Below, piece after piece: positions 7,052-14,130 of a stretch of DNA of 16,785 nt (position 1 is its first letter; every line of letters starts with the position of its first letter). The position numbers and the translations under genes were made by a program. The notes under the pieces are model-generated. The model was given only the letters and a program-made list of their open reading frames with translations, ran no database searches and was not told the origin of the DNA. The DNA lies in NCBI GenBank assembly GCA_002342805.1, contig DDQW01000092.1, positions 1-16,785 of the forward strand, written 5' to 3'. The stretch comes from Clostridiales bacterium UBA2432 (GTDB lineage Bacteria > Bacillota > Clostridia > Lachnospirales > Vallitaleaceae).

Positions 7052-7910
7052 TAGACTTGAAAATGCAGTAGGAAAATTATATTTGATAGCAACACCTATC
7101 GGTAATTTAGAGGACATGACCTTTCGAGGGGTCAAAACATTAGAGGCCGTCGATTATGTTCTTGCAGAGGATACACGGCATTCCATTAAACTCTTAAACC
7201 ATTTTGACCTTCATAAAAAGCTCGTTTCCTACCATGAGCACAATCAATATAGCAAAGCCCAATCGATTATTGATGACCTTCTTAATGGTAAGCAGGTCGG
7301 TTTAGTGACCGATGCAGGAACACCGGGAATATCTGACCCCGGATCTTATCTGGTCACCCTATGCCAAGAACATGAGATTCCCTATACCATTATTCCGGGA
7401 CCGGTTGCTTTTGTCAACGCCGTTGTTCTATCCGGACAAAATACCAATCGTATGGTTTTTGACGGATTTTTACCAACTAAGAAAAAGGATCGTAAAAAGC
7501 GTTTGGATATGTTGGCAACAGACACACGAACCTTGGTTTTTTATGAAGCGCCACATCGGTTAAAGGTGACACTTAAAGACCTTGAAAGCGCTTTTGGGCC
7601 AGAGCGATCCATTAGTCTGGTACGAGAAATAACAAAAATGTATGAAGAAGTTCTCAAATTCACCTTGGCGGAGGCGATTGACTATTACGCCAAAACAGAT
7701 CCCAAAGGGGAATATGTCCTCGTGGTTGCTGGGATGTCAGAAGAAGAACTTGAGAGTATTGAACAAGAAGAATATGCAGAAATAAGCTTAGAAGAACATA
7801 TGAAACAGCTTTTAGATAGCGGATGTTCAAAAAAAGAAGCGATTAAGCGTATTGCAATAGAACGACATATGAACAAACGGGATGTATATGCCCATTTTAC
7901 CAATGATTAA
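7041..7910 (+). CDS. rsmI: 16S rRNA (cytidine1402-2'-O)-methyltransferase RsmI
   Basis: A 289-residue member of the tetrapyrrole-methylase superfamily; RsmI 2'-O-methylates C1402 in the decoding centre of 16S rRNA using SAM. Visible motifs: GKLYLIATPIGNLEDMT (11-27), VLAEDTRHS (40-48), SYHEHN (63-68) and VTDAGTPGISDPG (89-101), the diagnostic glycine-rich stretch. IPYTIIPGP and YEAPHR follow in family order. The C-terminus carries the helical tail with CSKKEAIKRIA. ATG 7041 is chosen over the in-frame ATG 7020 because AAGGAG at 7025-7030 lies 10 bases before it and would fall inside the longer frame. The start overlaps the end of trmN6, which implies translational coupling. yazA, found between these genes in Bacillus, is missing. 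Confidence 0.96.
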   Translation: MDGNRLENAVGKLYLIATPIGNLEDMTFRGVKTLEAVDYVLAEDTRHSIKLLNHFDLHKKLVSYHEHNQYSKAQSIIDDLLNGKQVGLVTDAGTPGISDPGSYLVTLCQEHEIPYTIIPGPVAFVNAVVLSGQNTNRMVFDGFLPTKKKDRKKRLDMLATDTRTLVFYEAPHRLKVTLKDLESAFGPERSISLVREITKMYEEVLKFTLAEAIDYYAKTDPKGEYVLVVAGMSEEELESIEQEEYAEISLEEHMKQLLDSGCSKKEAIKRIAIERHMNKRDVYAHFTND

Positions 7911-7937
7911 TAGAAATAATGGAAGGATGAGAAAACA

Positions 7938-8273
7938 ATGAAAACAGTGTATATTTTAAACAGTGAATTTATGGGACAGGGTAATGATGAATTAGGTCAT
8001 AAACTTATGGGAGCCTTTTTAAAAAAAGTATGGAGCCGTAAGAAAAAGCCCCATGCTATTATTTTTTACAATTCGGCGGTTAAGTTATTGGCGACAGGAT
8101 CCATGTATTTAGATGCCCTACATGGCTTACATGATTCAGGTGTTGACCTGATTGCATGTGGCACCTGTATCGATTTTTATGCCTTATCAGACAAGGTCGA
8201 TGTCGGAAGAGTCAGTGGCATGGAAGAGATCGTTGACCTGACGCAGAAGGCGGACTCTGTTGTGACCATTTAA
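7938..8273 (+). CDS. DsrE-family protein resembling the C-terminal domain of YedF
   Basis: A 111-residue soluble protein with a DsrE/DsrF-like pattern: a beta strand plus loop (VYILNSEFMGQGNDELGHKL), a hydrophobic strand (HAIIFYNSAVKLL, 39-51), and CGTCIDFYAL (74-83). This matches the C-terminal half of YedF-type proteins linked to selenium metabolism, but the N-terminal TusA-like domain of those proteins is absent. C74 and C77 are candidates for sulfur or selenium carriage or redox chemistry; that is inference. AAGGA at 7923-7927 is the likely ribosome site. It lies 27 bases after rsmI on the same strand and is the last gene of the run. Its stop is 18 bases from the end of the convergent asparaginase gene, with no obvious terminator between. 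Confidence 0.8.
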   Translation: MKTVYILNSEFMGQGNDELGHKLMGAFLKKVWSRKKKPHAIIFYNSAVKLLATGSMYLDALHGLHDSGVDLIACGTCIDFYALSDKVDVGRVSGMEEIVDLTQKADSVVTI

Positions 8274-8291
8274 TGGGTTAAGTATATGAAA

Positions 8292-9278
8292 CTATCGATA
8301 AAAAGCATCTTCAAAGATTTTTCGTATTTGCACCATGTCAGAAGTTTGACTTAAAACAAGCATAAGTTTGATTCGCGCTTTTTGTCCGTTCAGATCACCG
8401 GCAAAAATGGCACCTGTGTCACGTAGCATTTTCCCGCCACCTTCATATCCATAGGAGTCAAGAACGCGTCCCATAGGACATCTAGAGACGATAAGAACGG
8501 GTATATTTTCCATGATGGCGGTCTTTAGTCCGGGAACCATTTCAGGTGGGATATTACCACGTCCCATGGCTTCAATGACAATACCTTTCACGCCTTGATT
8601 TAGGCAATAGTTTATATAACCATCATCCATACCTGCACACGTTTTTATCAATGCGACGTCTTTGACGATGGCATCGGTAAGAATATGTTGTGTAGGTGTT
8701 TTTTTTCGATAATAAATGACCTTATTGTTATCGACAATGCCTAAAGGTCCAAAAGTCGGAGATTTAAAAGTATCCAGACTCATGGTATGTGTCTTAGTGA
8801 CTTCTGAAGCGGCATTGACCTCATTATTAAGAACAACGAGAACACCTTTATTTTTGGACTCTTCGGCAACGGCGGTACATATGGCAGAGGATAGATTACT
8901 AGGGCCATCATAACCCAGTTCGGAAGCGTTGCGCATGGAACCAACAACGACGATGGGTTTTTCCGTTTGAATGTTTAAATCCAGAAAATAAGCGGTTTCT
9001 TCAAGTGTATCTGTTCCGTGAGTGACAATAACGCCACAAATATCATCCTTTAACAAGGTGTTTTGAATGCATTTAGATAGTTCTAACATTAATTCCGGTG
9101 TCATATGGGGTCCCGGAATGCGTGCAAAATGGATAATCTCTATTTCAGCGATTTGATCAATATTAGTAACCATGGACATGATCTCCTCGCTTCTCATGGC
9201 AGGAATTGCCGCGGAAAGTCGTTGGTCAACTTTCATGGATATAGTACCACCTGTAAATATAACGCCGACTTTTTTCAT
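8292..9278 (-). CDS. Cytoplasmic L-asparaginase (type I-like)
   Basis: A 328-residue asparaginase/glutaminase-family enzyme, hydrolysing L-asparagine to aspartate and ammonia. FTGGTISMK (8-16) holds the nucleophile-region threonine T12, THGTDTLEE (86-94) holds T89 and D90, and VTKTHTMSLDTF (160-171) holds K162: together the two catalytic Thr/Asp/Lys sets of the family. There is no signal peptide, so it should be cytoplasmic. The flexible-loop Tyr of E. coli AnsB has no equivalent near residue 25 (Ala/Ile-rich), as I recall for a branch of Firmicute asparaginases with a GGAVPAL-like loop; here the loop reads SAAIPAM. GGCAGGT upstream serves as ribosome site. It is transcribed alone, against both neighbours, and divergent from the trp operon. 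I do not assign ansA or ansB. Glutaminase side activity cannot be excluded. Confidence 0.92.
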   Translation of the reverse strand: MKKVGVIFTGGTISMKVDQRLSAAIPAMRSEEIMSMVTNIDQIAEIEIIHFARIPGPHMTPELMLELSKCIQNTLLKDDICGVIVTHGTDTLEETAYFLDLNIQTEKPIVVVGSMRNASELGYDGPSNLSSAICTAVAEESKNKGVLVVLNNEVNAASEVTKTHTMSLDTFKSPTFGPLGIVDNNKVIYYRKKTPTQHILTDAIVKDVALIKTCAGMDDGYINYCLNQGVKGIVIEAMGRGNIPPEMVPGLKTAIMENIPVLIVSRCPMGRVLDSYGYEGGGKMLRDTGAIFAGDLNGQKARIKLMLVLSQTSDMVQIRKIFEDAFYR

Positions 9279-9313
9279 TCATCTGTACCTGCCTTTATTG
9301 TTATTTTGATTAT

Positions 9314-9342
9314 AGTATACCTATAGATTGAAAGTTTTACAA
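9314..9342 (-). promoter_or_regulatory. Promoter for the asparaginase gene
   Basis: On the minus strand TTGTAA (9342-9337, 4 of 6 to the -35 consensus) is 17 bases from TATACT (9319-9314, 5 of 6 to the -10). Transcription would begin near 9307, about 29 bases before the asparaginase ATG. It lies back-to-back with the trp promoter, whose -35 begins at 9379. Confidence 0.65.
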
Positions 9343-9378
9343 GAAAAGATAAGCTTCAATTAATATTACAATTACCAC

Positions 9379-9407
9379 TTTACAGCGCTAAAGAAGTATG
9401 GTATACT
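9379..9407 (+). promoter_or_regulatory. Promoter of the trp operon
   Basis: TTTACA (9379-9384, 5 of 6) is followed after exactly 17 bases by TATACT (9402-9407, 5 of 6). Transcription should begin near 9414, giving a leader of about 320-330 bases that contains the T-box elements. No operator-like palindrome is evident over the promoter, so control appears to act mainly by transcription attenuation in the leader. Confidence 0.8.
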
Positions 9408-9629
9408 TTCTTTAATTAATACATGACAATATCTATGATTGGAAAAAGTAACTAAGATTAAGATGTTCAGCGAGCCGTCGTTTGGTGTGAGGTACGGTAC
9501 ATACAATGTTAGTGAATGGTTCCATGAGATGCTAGGTGAAGTACAGTATCCGATGCCGGGTTCTCCCGTTACAGAGATATAGTATCGATTAATGATTAAT
9601 CCGTACAGAATGACTTTGAGTGGCTTATG

Positions 9630-9660
9630 AACATTTCGTCTCAAACGAAGTGTTTTTTTT
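9630..9660 (+). other. Terminator-like hairpin with U8 tract inside the T-box leader (stem III position)
   Basis: AACATTTCGT (9630-9639) pairs with ACGAAGTGTT (9645-9654) over 10 bp, including one G-U pair, around loop CTCAA, and is followed by an eight-T run (9653-9660). This is where T-box leaders place stem III, yet it has the form of an intrinsic terminator. An upstream TTTGAG (9615-9620) is complementary to CTCAAA (9640-9645), so a mutually exclusive helix or a loop pseudoknot is possible. Function is inference. Confidence 0.55.
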
Positions 9661-9668
9661 GTACCATT

Positions 9669-9726
9669 TTGGGTGGCATAGCGAAGATATATTCGTCCCA
9701 AGTAAGGGGTGAATATGTCTTTTTTT
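9669..9726 (+). terminator. T-box antiterminator/terminator switch before trpE
   Basis: Terminator: 9685-9699 pairs with 9706-9720 (15 bp, three G-U pairs, 6-base loop) and runs into seven Ts (9720-9726). Antiterminator: TTGGG (9669-9673) pairs with CCCAA (9697-9701) and GCGAA (9681-9685) with TTCGT (9692-9696), leaving the 7-base bulge TGGCATA free for the tRNA acceptor end. The two structures share 9685-9701, so they exclude each other. Confidence 0.93.
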
Positions 9727-9743
9727 AGTTTAGGAGGATGATG

Positions 9744-11129
9744 ATGAAACTAATAACGTATGAACGTAAACTTTCCGGTGACACCGAAACACCGATTTCA
9801 ATTTATTCAAAATATGTAAAAGATCAAGTTGGCTTTTTACTTGAGAGTAAGGAACAACCCAAGGGACGCTACTCATTTATGGCGGCAGACCCTTATATGC
9901 AGATTCGTGTTTATAATAATCGAATTGAAACTCAAATGAATGGTGTGCAAGAAGTGGTTCATGGACGTGGATTAGATCTTATTGAAAAGATGATGGATGG
10001 TATCCAAGTGACCAATACAACGGCACTACCTTTTATCGGAGGGGCTGTTGGAACTGTTGGATATGATATGATCAGAGATTATGAAAATCTTCCGGACAAA
10101 AATCCGGACACGATCGGGACACCGGATTCTCATTTACTCTTTGTCAAAGAATTAATCGCCTATGACCATTATTATCATCAGATCCATCTTATATGTTTAG
10201 ATACAGATGATGATGACGGCCGGAAAAAAAGCCAACAACGCTTTGATGCTATGGAAGCCATGCTCCATGAAACCCTTGATCTTAGCAAAACATGTGAACC
10301 AGTTGATGTTGAATTTACAACGAATATGAGTCAAGAAGCCTATATGCAAGCCGTAGAAAAAGCCAAGCAATATATCTATGACGGTGATATTTTTCAAGTA
10401 GTCTTATCCCAGCGTTTAAGTGGAAAAGGCAAGGATATTGATACCTTTAATCTCTATCGTAAGTTGCGCCAGGTGAATCCATCACCCTATTTATATTATT
10501 TTAACATGGAGGATTACGCTATTGTGGGTAGCTCCCCTGAAATGCTAGTATCGATTAAAGACGATCAGATTCTGACATGCCCCATTGCCGGAACCCGAAA
10601 GCTGGGTCAAACAGAAGAAGAAAATGAGGCATTAGCCAAGGACCTATTGGCAGATAAAAAAGAACGTGCTGAACATATGATGTTGGTTGATCTTGGTCGT
10701 AACGATATGGGAAAAGTATCCGAATTTGATTCGGTAAAGGTTGAATCTCTTATGGAAGTCCATCAGTATTCTCATGTGATGCATTTGGTTTCCTTGGTCT
10801 CCGGAAAACGGCGTCAAGGCATGAGTATGTTTGATGTCTTGATGAGTTTTTTACCTGCTGGAACATTATCCGGAGCGCCTAAAATACGTGCAATGGAAAT
10901 CATTGATGAACTGGAAAACAAACGACGTGGTATTTATGGCGGAGCGATTGGATATTTTGGATTCAATAAAAACATGGATATGTGTATTGCCATTCGAACC
11001 ATGGTCATCAAAGATGATACCATACATATACAGGCCGGAGCCGGGATTGTTGCTGATTCGGATCCGGAAAAAGAATATGAAGAAACCATCAACAAAGCAA
11101 AAGCACTAGTGACGGCCATAGGCCGATAG
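9744..11129 (+). CDS. trpE: Anthranilate synthase component I
   Basis: A 461-residue subunit that, with TrpG, converts chorismate and glutamine-derived ammonia to anthranilate, the first committed step of Trp synthesis. LLES (32-35) with RYSF after it is the site for feedback inhibition by Trp in the family. The chorismate-binding domain shows GDIFQVVLSQRL (214-225), GSSPEMLV (262-269), PIAGTRKLG (280-288), DLGRNDMGKV (316-325), LPAGTLSGAPKIRAME (370-385) and IQAGAGIVADSDPEKEYEE near the end. PIAGTR favours anthranilate synthase over aminodeoxychorismate synthase. Three ATGs are in tandem (9738, 9741, 9744); AGGAGG at 9732-9737 fits only 9744 with 6-base spacing. There is no Trp residue in the protein. 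trpG starts 12 bases after the stop. Confidence 0.97.
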   Translation: MKLITYERKLSGDTETPISIYSKYVKDQVGFLLESKEQPKGRYSFMAADPYMQIRVYNNRIETQMNGVQEVVHGRGLDLIEKMMDGIQVTNTTALPFIGGAVGTVGYDMIRDYENLPDKNPDTIGTPDSHLLFVKELIAYDHYYHQIHLICLDTDDDDGRKKSQQRFDAMEAMLHETLDLSKTCEPVDVEFTTNMSQEAYMQAVEKAKQYIYDGDIFQVVLSQRLSGKGKDIDTFNLYRKLRQVNPSPYLYYFNMEDYAIVGSSPEMLVSIKDDQILTCPIAGTRKLGQTEEENEALAKDLLADKKERAEHMMLVDLGRNDMGKVSEFDSVKVESLMEVHQYSHVMHLVSLVSGKRRQGMSMFDVLMSFLPAGTLSGAPKIRAMEIIDELENKRRGIYGGAIGYFGFNKNMDMCIAIRTMVIKDDTIHIQAGAGIVADSDPEKEYEETINKAKALVTAIGR

Positions 11130-11141
11130 GAGGTGGAAGCT

Positions 11142-11720
11142 ATGTTACTTTTAATTGATAACTACGACTCGTTTACATATAATTTATACCAATATATCGG
11201 ACATTTTGAAAAAGACATACAGGTCGTTCGTAATGACCAAATAACGCTAGAAGAGATTGAAGCCTTAGCACCAGATCAAATTGTTTTATCACCGGGACCA
11301 AAGACACCTAAGGAAGCGGGCATTTGTCTTGATGTCATTAAAACTTTTTATAATAAAATTCCCATTCTAGGCATTTGTCTAGGACATCAAAGCATTGGCC
11401 AAGCCTTTGGCGGTGTCGTTAAACATGCTAATCAACTCTATCATGGGAAGTCAAGTCGGATTACATTTGCATCCGATCCGATTTTTCAAGGCATGGACCA
11501 AGCTATTGATGTTGCTAGGTATCATTCCCTGATTGTCGAAATGGATACGCTTCCTGAAGAATTGATGATTTTAAGTATCTATGAAAACGAAATCATGGCC
11601 ATGAAACATAAGCAGTATCCCGTATATGGCTTACAGTTTCATCCGGAATCCATATTAACAGACCAGGGAATGCAGATTATTGAGAATTTTTTGAAGATTA
11701 GCAAGGAGGTATACGTATGA
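11142..11720 (+). CDS. trpG: Anthranilate synthase component II (glutamine amidotransferase)
   Basis: A 192-residue class I glutamine amidotransferase that supplies ammonia to TrpE. LLIDNYDSFTYNL opens the protein, LSPGPKTPKEAG lies at 49-60, GICLGHQSIGQAFGG (77-91) carries nucleophile C79, and LQFHPESI (164-171) carries H167 and E169, completing the triad. YHGKSSRI (100-107) is the usual TrpG/PabA segment. Length is typical of a stand-alone subunit, not fused to TrpD. ATG 11142 is used because AGGAGGT at 11128-11134 is 7 bases upstream; the in-frame GTG 11133 lies inside that site. It could also serve folate synthesis as PabA, since no pabA/pabB is visible here. The stop overlaps trpD by 4 bases (ATGA). 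Confidence 0.96.
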   Translation: MLLLIDNYDSFTYNLYQYIGHFEKDIQVVRNDQITLEEIEALAPDQIVLSPGPKTPKEAGICLDVIKTFYNKIPILGICLGHQSIGQAFGGVVKHANQLYHGKSSRITFASDPIFQGMDQAIDVARYHSLIVEMDTLPEELMILSIYENEIMAMKHKQYPVYGLQFHPESILTDQGMQIIENFLKISKEVYV

Positions 11721-12748
11721 AGGAATATATTGAAAAGATTATGACCGGTCGAGACTTAACTGTAGATGAGATGACCATGGTGATGAATGAGTTAATGTCC
11801 GGAGAGATTGACCCTATTGTTGCAGGAAGTTTTTTGACAGCATTAAAAATGAAAAAAGAAGCAATACCTGAGATTGTCGGTGGGGCAAGGGTCATGCGCG
11901 AAAAAGCCTCAACCTTAAAGCTTGACCTTGACATAACATTGGATACATGTGGTACGGGTGGCGATCAGTCAGGAACCTATAATATCAGTACAGCAGTTGC
12001 TATTATAGCAGCGGCAGCCGGAATCGCTGTGGTTAAGCATGGTAATCGCTCGGTATCAAGTAAATGTGGCTGTGCAGATGTTTTGGAAGAATTGGGTGTT
12101 GCCATTGATTTAAAACCGGAACAGGTAAAAACATGTATTGAGAAAACCAATATCGGTTTTCTATATGCACCGACCTTTCATGCGGCTATGCGCCATGTAG
12201 GACCGGTTCGAAAAACACTAGGTTATCGTACCATTTTTAATATTTTAGGCCCATTAGCCAATCCGGCCAATGCCTCCTATCAATTGGTGGGTGTATTTGA
12301 TGAAAGCTTACTCGATATTTTTGCGGAGGTTTTACGGGAGTTAGGCCTAAAGCGAGCACTTGTCGTTCACGGAACGGATGGACTCGATGAGATTACGATT
12401 TCAGGAGATACAAAAATCTGTGAATTAAATGATGGTAAAATTAATAATTACACCATTCGACCTGAAGATTTTGGGTTACAGAGTGCGCCGCTGACCGAAA
12501 TTATCGGAGGAGATCGGGCAAGGAATGCACAGATTCTCATCGATTTATTTAAGGGGAAAACCGGTCCTATGCGTGACGTACTCCTTTTAAATGCAGGAGC
12601 AGCCCTATATACATGTAATAAGGTGGAATCCATAGGCGACGGCATTAAAACAGCAGAAGCACTCATCGATTCAGGAGCAGCTATGGCCAAGCTTAACGAG
12701 TTTATACAAGTGTCCAAAGCGCTTCACAGCGATTCGATTGCGGGGTGA
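11717..12748 (+). CDS. trpD: Anthranilate phosphoribosyltransferase
   Basis: A 343-residue enzyme that joins anthranilate to PRPP, giving phosphoribosyl anthranilate. TCGTGGDQSGTYNIST (77-92) is the glycine-rich PRPP-binding loop, KHGNRSVSSKCGCADVLE (107-124) is the second conserved PRPP/anthranilate region, and HGTDGLDEIT follows in the C-terminal domain. Length matches the family. The start codon shares ATGA with the trpG stop, with a strong AAGGAGGT at 11703-11710, so translation is likely coupled. The end lies 4 bases before the trpC start. No Trp residues are present. Confidence 0.97.
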   Translation: MKEYIEKIMTGRDLTVDEMTMVMNELMSGEIDPIVAGSFLTALKMKKEAIPEIVGGARVMREKASTLKLDLDITLDTCGTGGDQSGTYNISTAVAIIAAAAGIAVVKHGNRSVSSKCGCADVLEELGVAIDLKPEQVKTCIEKTNIGFLYAPTFHAAMRHVGPVRKTLGYRTIFNILGPLANPANASYQLVGVFDESLLDIFAEVLRELGLKRALVVHGTDGLDEITISGDTKICELNDGKINNYTIRPEDFGLQSAPLTEIIGGDRARNAQILIDLFKGKTGPMRDVLLLNAGAALYTCNKVESIGDGIKTAEALIDSGAAMAKLNEFIQVSKALHSDSIAG

Positions 12749-12752
12749 GCAT

Positions 12753-13532
12753 ATGCCAATTTATTTAAGTGAAATTGTAACAAAAAAAAGGCAACGGCTG
12801 GAAGAACGTGGGTTAAACTATGATGACCTAGCAAAGCGCATTGAATTTTCTATAGATAGACCTAGTTTTAAAGACGCTCTTCTACAAGAGGGCCTGTCGA
12901 TTATAGGAGAGATTAAGAAAGCCTCGCCGTCTAAAGGACTTATTCGAGAGGATTTTCATCCGCTCGACTTGGCAAAAGCTTATGAAGAAAGTGTAGAAGC
13001 CATATCTGTGTTGACAGAAGAAAGCTACTTCTTAGGATCGGATATATATTTGGAAGAAGTGAGTCAAAATGTTAGCTTGCCCACATTATGCAAAGACTTT
13101 ATTATTGACCCCATGCAGATTATGAATGCCAAAGCACTAGGTGCTAGTGCCGTGCTATTGATTGTTAATATACTTACGGATACGGAGCTCAAAAACTTCT
13201 TGCGATTGACCAAAGATTTAGGCATGGATGCACTCGTTGAGACCCATACTCGGGAAGAAATTGATCGCGCAGTTATAGCCGGTGGGGAGATTATCGGCAT
13301 TAATAACCGTAACTTAACCACTTTTGAGACGTCCATTGATGTGACGCTTAAGTTGGCAAAATATGTTCCGGATGAATGTGTGCTCATTAGTGAGAGTGGA
13401 ATTTTATCATCCCTTGAGGTGGAAGTTTTGTCCTATGTAAATATAGACGGTATCCTGGTTGGTGAGAGTTTTATGCGAAGTGCAAATATTCAGCAAAGTG
13501 CAAAGGAGTTAAAAGATGCCTATCGACGTTAA
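12753..13532 (+). CDS. trpC: Indole-3-glycerol phosphate synthase
   Basis: A 259-residue TIM-barrel enzyme that closes and decarboxylates CdRP to indole-3-glycerol phosphate. The catalytic set is visible at family spacing: E53 and K55 in EIKKASPSKG, K114 in LCKDFIIDP, E163 in LVETHTREE, N184 in GINNRNLTTFE, and E214-S215 in LISESGI. GILVGESFMRS (233-243) is the phosphate-binding C-terminal segment. I choose ATG 12753, with GGGGTGAG (12742-12749) just upstream; the in-frame TTG 12738 would overlap trpD and lacks a good site. The 3' end overlaps trpF by 17 bases. It is monofunctional, unlike the E. coli TrpC-TrpF fusion. Confidence 0.96.
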   Translation: MPIYLSEIVTKKRQRLEERGLNYDDLAKRIEFSIDRPSFKDALLQEGLSIIGEIKKASPSKGLIREDFHPLDLAKAYEESVEAISVLTEESYFLGSDIYLEEVSQNVSLPTLCKDFIIDPMQIMNAKALGASAVLLIVNILTDTELKNFLRLTKDLGMDALVETHTREEIDRAVIAGGEIIGINNRNLTTFETSIDVTLKLAKYVPDECVLISESGILSSLEVEVLSYVNIDGILVGESFMRSANIQQSAKELKDAYRR

Positions 13533-14130
13533 GATTTGTGGATTAAAAACACGCGATGAGATTGACATTGTAAACCAGTTTCCCATAAGCTATGCCGGAT
13601 TTATCTTTGCACCGTCAAAACGCCAAGTGACAACCCGCCAAGCGAAGGAGCTTATGCATTCTCTACGAAAAGATATTAAGAAAGTCGGTGTATTTGTCAA
13701 TAGTCCCATTGAAGAAGTGCTTCGTGCAGTGAAGGCGTGCAAATTAGATGTTATCCAACTCCATGGAGACGAATCTGTGGATTACATTCAGCAAATTCCC
13801 TGCAAGGTGTGGAAAACTATTCCAATGAAGGATGCATCTAGTTTAAAACAGGTGGAACTTTATGGAGATGTTGTGGATGGACTTCTTTTTGAGACTCATC
13901 ATGAAGGCATGCGGGGTGGAAGCGGAAAAGCATTTGATTGGTCTCTTTTAGAGAAACGCCCCAAGCTTGAAGCATCTCTTATTTTGGCTGGAGGACTTTC
14001 CCCGGAGAATATAGGTCAAGCCATTGATATGGTCAAGCCCGATGTAGTTGATGTGAATTCCGGATTGGAAGTCAATGGATATAAAAGCTATGAAAGAACA
14101 AAAAAATTATTTGAGGAGTTGAATTTATGA
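13516..14130 (+). CDS. trpF: Phosphoribosylanthranilate isomerase
   Basis: A 204-residue TIM barrel that isomerises phosphoribosyl anthranilate to CdRP by an Amadori rearrangement. VKICGLKT (5-12) contains the expected general base C8, FAPSKRQV (31-38) and QLHGDE (81-86) are family motifs, GGSGKAFDW (134-142) precedes the phosphate site, and LAGGLSPENI and DVNSGLEVNG close the barrel. The position normally occupied by the general-acid Asp, in an LLxD(S/T) context, reads LLFET with E126 (codon 13891-13893). Start at 13516 is supported by AAGGAG (13503-13508) inside trpC. The stop overlaps trpB by 4 bases. Two of the operon's three Trp residues are here (KVWK, FDWS). Confidence 0.95.
   Translation: MPIDVKICGLKTRDEIDIVNQFPISYAGFIFAPSKRQVTTRQAKELMHSLRKDIKKVGVFVNSPIEEVLRAVKACKLDVIQLHGDESVDYIQQIPCKVWKTIPMKDASSLKQVELYGDVVDGLLFETHHEGMRGGSGKAFDWSLLEKRPKLEASLILAGGLSPENIGQAIDMVKPDVVDVNSGLEVNGYKSYERTKKLFEELNL

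Larger units (their letters stand above)
9414..9727 (+). promoter_or_regulatory. Tryptophan-responsive T-box riboswitch leader
   Basis: The leader senses uncharged tRNA(Trp) and allows trpE transcription when Trp is scarce. Stem I closes by ATCT-ATG (9431-9437) with CAT-G-AGAT (9523-9530). The specifier loop shows AGTA (9447-9450) opposite GTGAA (9512-9516), followed directly by the specifier codon TGG (9517-9519). The distal part has AGCGAG (9469-9474) and GGTGTGAG (9484-9491), with a CCGT/ACGG stem between, as in canonical apical modules. A CGGG/CCCG element with CCCGTTA (9565-9571) marks the stem II region. The T-box bulge TGGCATA (9674-9680) presents UGGC, which complements a GCCA tRNA end; tRNA(Trp) normally has discriminator G. 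Specifier, bulge base and downstream trp genes all agree. The bulge departs from the usual UGGNACC at its last two bases. Confidence 0.95.

Noticed and set aside
8262..8278. ACCATT/AATGGT inverted repeat as a terminator for the dsrE gene
   Set aside because: The arms leave at most one loop base and no T-tract follows, so it cannot fold as an intrinsic terminator.
9372..9701. Minus-strand open frame of about 109 codons across the trp leader
   Set aside because: It overlaps the promoter and T-box elements, shows no domain-like pattern, and is an antisense shadow of a structured RNA.
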